Source of the DNA: RFTU01 sp032122355
GTDB lineage: Bacteria > Pseudomonadota > Gammaproteobacteria > Burkholderiales > Burkholderiaceae_C
Assembly: GCA_032122355.1 (NCBI GenBank)
Contig: JAUMCS010000085.1
Coordinates: forward strand, 1 to 9,188
Length of the DNA stretch: 9,188 nt
Direction: 5' to 3'
The notes under the pieces are model-generated. The model was not told the origin of the DNA. It saw nothing but the letters and a program-made list of their open reading frames with translations, and did no database searches. Made by a program: the position numbers and the translations under genes. Below are positions 6,471-9,188 of the stretch, piece by piece; position 1 is the first letter of the stretch, and each line of letters starts with the position of its first letter.

Positions 6471-7739
6471 TCAGGGGTACAAGCCGCGCTCGCGACGTGC
6501 CATGAGTATGCGTTCACAGGCCACGACGAAGGTGGCTGTACGCAGACTAATGCGATGTTTGTCAGCAGTGTCCCAAATGCGTTGGAGTGATTGCACCATG
6601 ATTTGCTCAAGGCGGCGGTTAATTTCACCTTCGCTCCAGAAGAATGAGTTGAAATCCTGAACCCACTCGAAGTAGCTCACGGTTACACCACCGGCATTAC
6701 AAATGACATCGGGCACGACCAATATGCCACGGTCAGCCAAAATGTCATCGGCTTCGGGTAAGGTGGGGCCATTAGCGCCTTCCAAAATGAGTTTGGCTTT
6801 GGTTTTTAAGGCCCGCTCGGGGGTGATTTGACCTTCTAGTGCGGCGGGAATAAGAATATCGCAATCGACCAACCAGAAGTCTTCGGATGGGGCCGATTCA
6901 GCGCCTTCAAAACCACCGACACCGCCGTGCCTTTGTACGTGCTCAAGCAGTTTGGGTACATCAAAGCCGCCTTCATTAATGATGGTACCGGTGTGATCTT
7001 GTACCGCAACTAGGCGGCTACCTTCTTCAGCAAACAGTTCAGCAGCTGCCGAACCCACATTACCTAGACCTTGGATCGCAATGCGAGCACCTTGAAGAGG
7101 CATACCAATGCGTTCAGCTGCCATTCGGCCTGTGATGAATACGCCACGGCCGGTTGACTTGACGCGACCTAAACTGCCGCCTAAGTGTAAGGGCTTACCG
7201 GTAACCACACCGGTGGCAGTGGCTCCTGTATTCATGGAGTAGGTATCCATCATCCAGGCCATGATTTGAGAATTGGTGTTGACATCTGGGGCGGGGATGT
7301 CTTGGTGGGGGCCAATGATCAGGCCGATTTCGCTGGTGTAGCGGCGCGTCACACGTTCCAGCTCTTTGGTGGAGTAATCTTTGGGGTTCATGCGAATACC
7401 GCCTTTAGCGCCACCGTAAGGTAAATTTACGGCGGCATTTTTGATGCTCATCCAGCCCGCTAGCGCCATCACTTCTTCTAGGGTGACTTCCGGGTGATAG
7501 CGCACACCCCCTTTGCCAGGGCCACGACTGAGGTTGTGTTGTACACGGAAGCCTTCAAAGTGAGCAATGGTGCCGTTGTCCAATTCAATGGGAACATCAA
7601 CCACTAAAGCACGCTTGGGCCTACGCAGGGTCTCGTCCCAACGGGCAAGGTCGCCGAGGTAGGGAACGACTCTATCGACTTGACTTAAGTATGTGGCCCA
7701 GGGGCTGCCGGATTGGGGAGAAACGTAGGAGAGTGACAT
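6471..7739 (-). CDS. gdhA: Glutamate dehydrogenase (Glu/Leu/Phe/Val dehydrogenase family)
   Basis: This enzyme interconverts glutamate with 2-oxoglutarate plus ammonium, linking nitrogen and carbon metabolism. The 422-aa length fits the hexameric short-form GDH. The N-terminal dimerisation/substrate domain has GPGKGGVR (73-80), substrate lysine Lys100 in SIKNAAVN, PYGGAKGG (107-114) with catalytic Lys112, and PAPDVNT (149-155) with catalytic Asp152. The Rossmann domain has GLGNVGS at 224-230 and Asp248 at the end of the second strand (VAVQDH), which suggests but does not prove NAD preference. EGANGPT (320-326), FEWVQDF (357-363) and the C-terminus ARRERGLYP resemble Burkholderiales enzymes. 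The ATG at 7739 is preceded by a weak AGGG and by a good sigma70-like promoter. Its stop is five bases from the convergent arginase stop. The gene is monocistronic in this window, since the next gene downstream is on the other strand. Confidence 0.95.
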   Translation of the reverse strand: MSLSYVSPQSGSPWATYLSQVDRVVPYLGDLARWDETLRRPKRALVVDVPIELDNGTIAHFEGFRVQHNLSRGPGKGGVRYHPEVTLEEVMALAGWMSIKNAAVNLPYGGAKGGIRMNPKDYSTKELERVTRRYTSEIGLIIGPHQDIPAPDVNTNSQIMAWMMDTYSMNTGATATGVVTGKPLHLGGSLGRVKSTGRGVFITGRMAAERIGMPLQGARIAIQGLGNVGSAAAELFAEEGSRLVAVQDHTGTIINEGGFDVPKLLEHVQRHGGVGGFEGAESAPSEDFWLVDCDILIPAALEGQITPERALKTKAKLILEGANGPTLPEADDILADRGILVVPDVICNAGGVTVSYFEWVQDFNSFFWSEGEINRRLEQIMVQSLQRIWDTADKHRISLRTATFVVACERILMARRERGLYP

Positions 7740-7776
7740 AAAAGCCCTTTAAAAAGTGGAATTGAAGACTGTTGAA

Positions 7777-7806
7777 ACTATATGTCGAGTAAGTCAAGCT
7801 TGGCAA
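7777..7806 (-). promoter_or_regulatory. Probable sigma70 promoter of gdhA
   Basis: On the minus strand TTGCCA (plus 7801-7806) and TATAGT (plus 7777-7782) each match the consensus at five of six positions and are 18 bp apart. Transcription would begin near 7770, giving a leader of about 30 nt before the gdhA ATG at 7739. The surrounding region is AT-rich and non-coding on both strands. Confidence 0.5.
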
Positions 7807-7868
7807 TATGCTTTATGCACGATGCGCATGATTTAACTAGGGTTGTGCATGAGGGGGCATCTATCGTT

Positions 7869-7874
7869 TATAGT
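7869..7874 (+). promoter_or_regulatory. Candidate -10 element for proC
   Basis: TATAGT at 7869-7874 matches the sigma70 -10 consensus at five of six positions and lies in the gdhA-proC divergent region. The best upstream -35 candidate, TTGTGC at 7843-7848, is weak and 20 bp away. A start near 7881 would leave about 17 nt before the ATG at 7898. That is enough for the GGTGA at 7887-7891, whereas the ATG at 7885 would have almost no leader. Confidence 0.25.
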
Positions 7875-7897
7875 TCAATTTTTAATGGTGAAATGCT

Positions 7898-8735
7898 ATG
7901 AGCTCATTGACGCATCAACGTGCAGACGTTCCATATCCATCGGTGGNNNNNNNNNNATATGGCCAGTGCCATTATCGGCGGCTTGCTTCAGGCCGGATGC
8001 CCTACGAATCGAATACAAGTGATTGAGCCTGCGCATGACCAACGTTTTCGCTTATTGCAGCAGTTCGGAGTGGTGGCGACTGAGGCCCCGAATGAGCAAT
8101 TGGCCCAAGCACAATGGATTATTTGGGCTGTTAAGCCGCAGATTTTTGCTGAAGCCGCTGTACCTTGTATACCTTTTGTTGCTGGAGCAGCCCATCTCAG
8201 CATCATGGCAGGTGTGCGTTTGGGTGCCATGGCAACATGCTTAGGTACGCAGCGCATTGTGCGGGTGATGCCCAATACCCCAGCCCTCATAGGGCAGGGT
8301 ATAGCGGGTGTATTTGCCCATACTTGTGTGAGTGCTGAAGAGCGTCAGGCAGTCGAGCGCCTACTGCAGCCAACGGGTGCTTTGGTTTGGGTTGAGCAGG
8401 AATCGCAACTGGATGCGGTTACAGCGCTATCTGGCTCGGGGCCCGCTTACCTATTCTATTTACTGGAGGCCATGATGGAGGCGGGCATACATATGGGGCT
8501 AGGGTCTGAGCAAGCCCGTCAGTTAGCTTTAGGTACGGTTGCTGGGGCATCAGCGCTGGCGAGGCAGTCAGGCTCGCCGCCGGCGCAATTGCGCGAGCAA
8601 GTGACATCGAAAGGTGGAACTACGCATGCGGCCCTACAGGCGATGGAGCAGGCGAATGTGAAAGAGGCTATTATCAAAGCCATTGAACAGGCACGTTTGC
8701 GTGCGATTGAGCTGGGCGATTTGTTGGCTCCATAG
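7898..8735 (+). CDS. proC: Pyrroline-5-carboxylate reductase ProC, 5' end interrupted by an N gap
   Basis: ProC reduces 1-pyrroline-5-carboxylate to L-proline with NAD(P)H, the last step of proline synthesis. From 7959 the frame is intact to TAG at 8733-8735, with MASAIIGGLL, WAVKPQIF, VRVMPNTPALIGQG, ALSGSGPAYLF and TSKGGTTHAAL, all family hallmarks. The N-terminal nucleotide-binding motif (IGGGNM) is split by 10 Ns at 7947-7956. ATC-GGT-GG before the gap encodes I-G-G in a different frame from the downstream part. The start at 7898 (ATG after GGTGA at 7887-7891) is my choice, but it needs one base added near 7929-7930 to enter the ISIGG frame; that would give a natural MSSLTHQRADVSISIGG. 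An ATG at 7885 is already in the ISIGG frame but has no ribosome binding site. These frame breaks are probably sequence or assembly faults, not a true pseudogene. Confidence 0.85.
7947..7956. other. Assembly gap (10 Ns)
   Basis: Ten consecutive Ns lie inside the Gly-rich NAD(P)-binding motif of proC. The motif IGGGNM needs only five unknown bases between the flanking GGTGG and ATATG, so the run is probably a fixed-size placeholder and not a measured length. Confidence 0.95.
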
Positions 8736-8759
8736 CCCTATTGAAGGGGTTAATTTTTT
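8736..8759 (+). terminator. Weak candidate terminator after proC
   Basis: CCCT at 8736-8739 can pair with AGGG at 8745-8748 around a five-base loop, followed after GTTAA by six Ts (8754-8759). The stem is only four pairs, so it is at best a weak intrinsic terminator. Confidence 0.25.
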
Positions 8760-8807
8760 ACAAATGAGCGCTGTTACTCTCATGCGGTATGATTCTATAT
8801 TTTTGAT

Positions 8808-9188
8808 ATGCACTCTTATACTCGTCCCCAACAGCGCCCTTATCATGCTTTGCGACCCATACGCATTGAAAGGGCTTATACCCAGCATGCGGAAGGCTCG
8901 GTTTTAATCGCTTTTGGCCAAACCCGTGTGTTGTGCACTGCATCAGTTGAAGAGCGTGTGCCATCTCATCGCAAGGGTACAGGGCGGGGCTGGGTCACTG
9001 CTGAATATGGTATGTTGCCCCGTTCAACCCACACCCGAACCGACCGTGAGGCGGCTAAAGGCAAACAAAGTGGCCGTACCCAAGAAATTCAGCGTTTAAT
9101 TGGCAGAAGTCTCAGGGCTGTTTTTGATTTAGCCTTATTAGGCGAGCGCACCATTACGCTAGATTGTGATGTTTTACAGGCAGATGGA
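8808..9188 (+). CDS. rph: Ribonuclease PH, N-terminal fragment
   Basis: RNase PH is a phosphate-dependent 3'-5' exoribonuclease that trims tRNA 3' ends. The first 127 codons are present and in frame to the right edge; about half of the usual 240 or so residues are missing. Motifs seen are LRPIRIERAYTQHAEGSVL (15-33), VLCTASVEERVP (41-52), WVTAEYGMLPRSTHTR (62-77), AAKGKQSGRTQEIQRLIGR (82-100) and the family signature LDCDVLQADG (118-127), which would continue into GGTR beyond the window. The ATG at 8808 gives an N-terminus of the usual betaproteobacterial length. No Shine-Dalgarno sequence is visible before it. TATGAT at 8788-8793 could be a -10, but its transcript would have a leader of only about 8 nt and there is no matching -35. 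The gene follows proC after 72 nt. Confidence 0.95.
   Translation, partial: MHSYTRPQQRPYHALRPIRIERAYTQHAEGSVLIAFGQTRVLCTASVEERVPSHRKGTGRGWVTAEYGMLPRSTHTRTDREAAKGKQSGRTQEIQRLIGRSLRAVFDLALLGERTITLDCDVLQADG

Noticed and set aside
7920..7958. GTG start at 7920 for proC giving an N-terminus with HIHRW then unknown residues
   Set aside because: It is in frame only because of the arbitrary 10-N length, has no ribosome binding site, and destroys the I-G-G part of the conserved nucleotide-binding motif.
8634..8964. Overlapping open frames on both strands near the right edge
   Set aside because: They overlap the end of proC and the start of rph, and the rph frame from 8808 has unambiguous RNase PH motifs.
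1..9188. Search for a mobile element, defence system, CRISPR array, tRNA or novel accessory module
   Set aside because: Nearly every base is accounted for by recognisable housekeeping genes of uniform character; no integrase, transposase, repeat array or unexplained long open frame was seen.

Overview
This window looks like an ordinary chromosomal housekeeping region of a Betaproteobacterium, most likely in the Burkholderiales and possibly near the Alcaligenaceae. The evidence is the glutamate dehydrogenase (its PYGGAKGG and FEWVQDF motifs and its ARRERGLYP C-terminus), the pilT|yggS divergent pair, and the rsmI|yraN-dolP arrangement. This placement is from remembered family features, not from a search. 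Base composition looks moderate and even. I see no insertion sequence, phage gene, CRISPR array, tRNA or rRNA. A run of 10 Ns at 7947-7956 shows that this is a draft scaffold.

Layout from left to right: the 5' end of a class I DAHP synthase gene (aroG-like), tldD and rsmI are all on the minus strand and transcribed leftward in the order rsmI-tldD-aroG, with gaps of 42 and 49 nt. rsmI meets yraN head to head with overlapping start codons. yraN and dolP run rightward. dolP converges on pilT with overlapping stop codons. pilT (minus) and yggS (plus) diverge from a 37-nt gap. yggS overlaps an arginase gene by ATGA. The arginase gene converges on gdhA, with a strong hairpin in its last codons. gdhA (minus) and proC (plus) diverge from the only sizeable intergenic region (about 160 nt). 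rph follows proC and runs off the right edge.

Functionally, rsmI (16S rRNA methylation), rph (tRNA 3' processing), tldD (peptide proteolysis), yraN (nuclease-like, unknown role), dolP (outer-membrane lipoprotein) and pilT (pilus retraction ATPase) are general cell functions. yggS, arginase, gdhA and proC form a loose set around PLP, arginine, ornithine, glutamate and proline. Arginase and gdhA sit between yggS and proC, which are often direct neighbours in proteobacteria.

I found no convincing undescribed system. The observations most worth a second look are the damaged proC 5' end, a His in place of a usually conserved Asn in the arginase active-site loop, the start-on-start overlap of rsmI and yraN, a short in-frame duplication in yraN, the absence of diaA and lpoA from the yraN-dolP locus, and an 8-bp perfect hairpin inside the aroG fragment.
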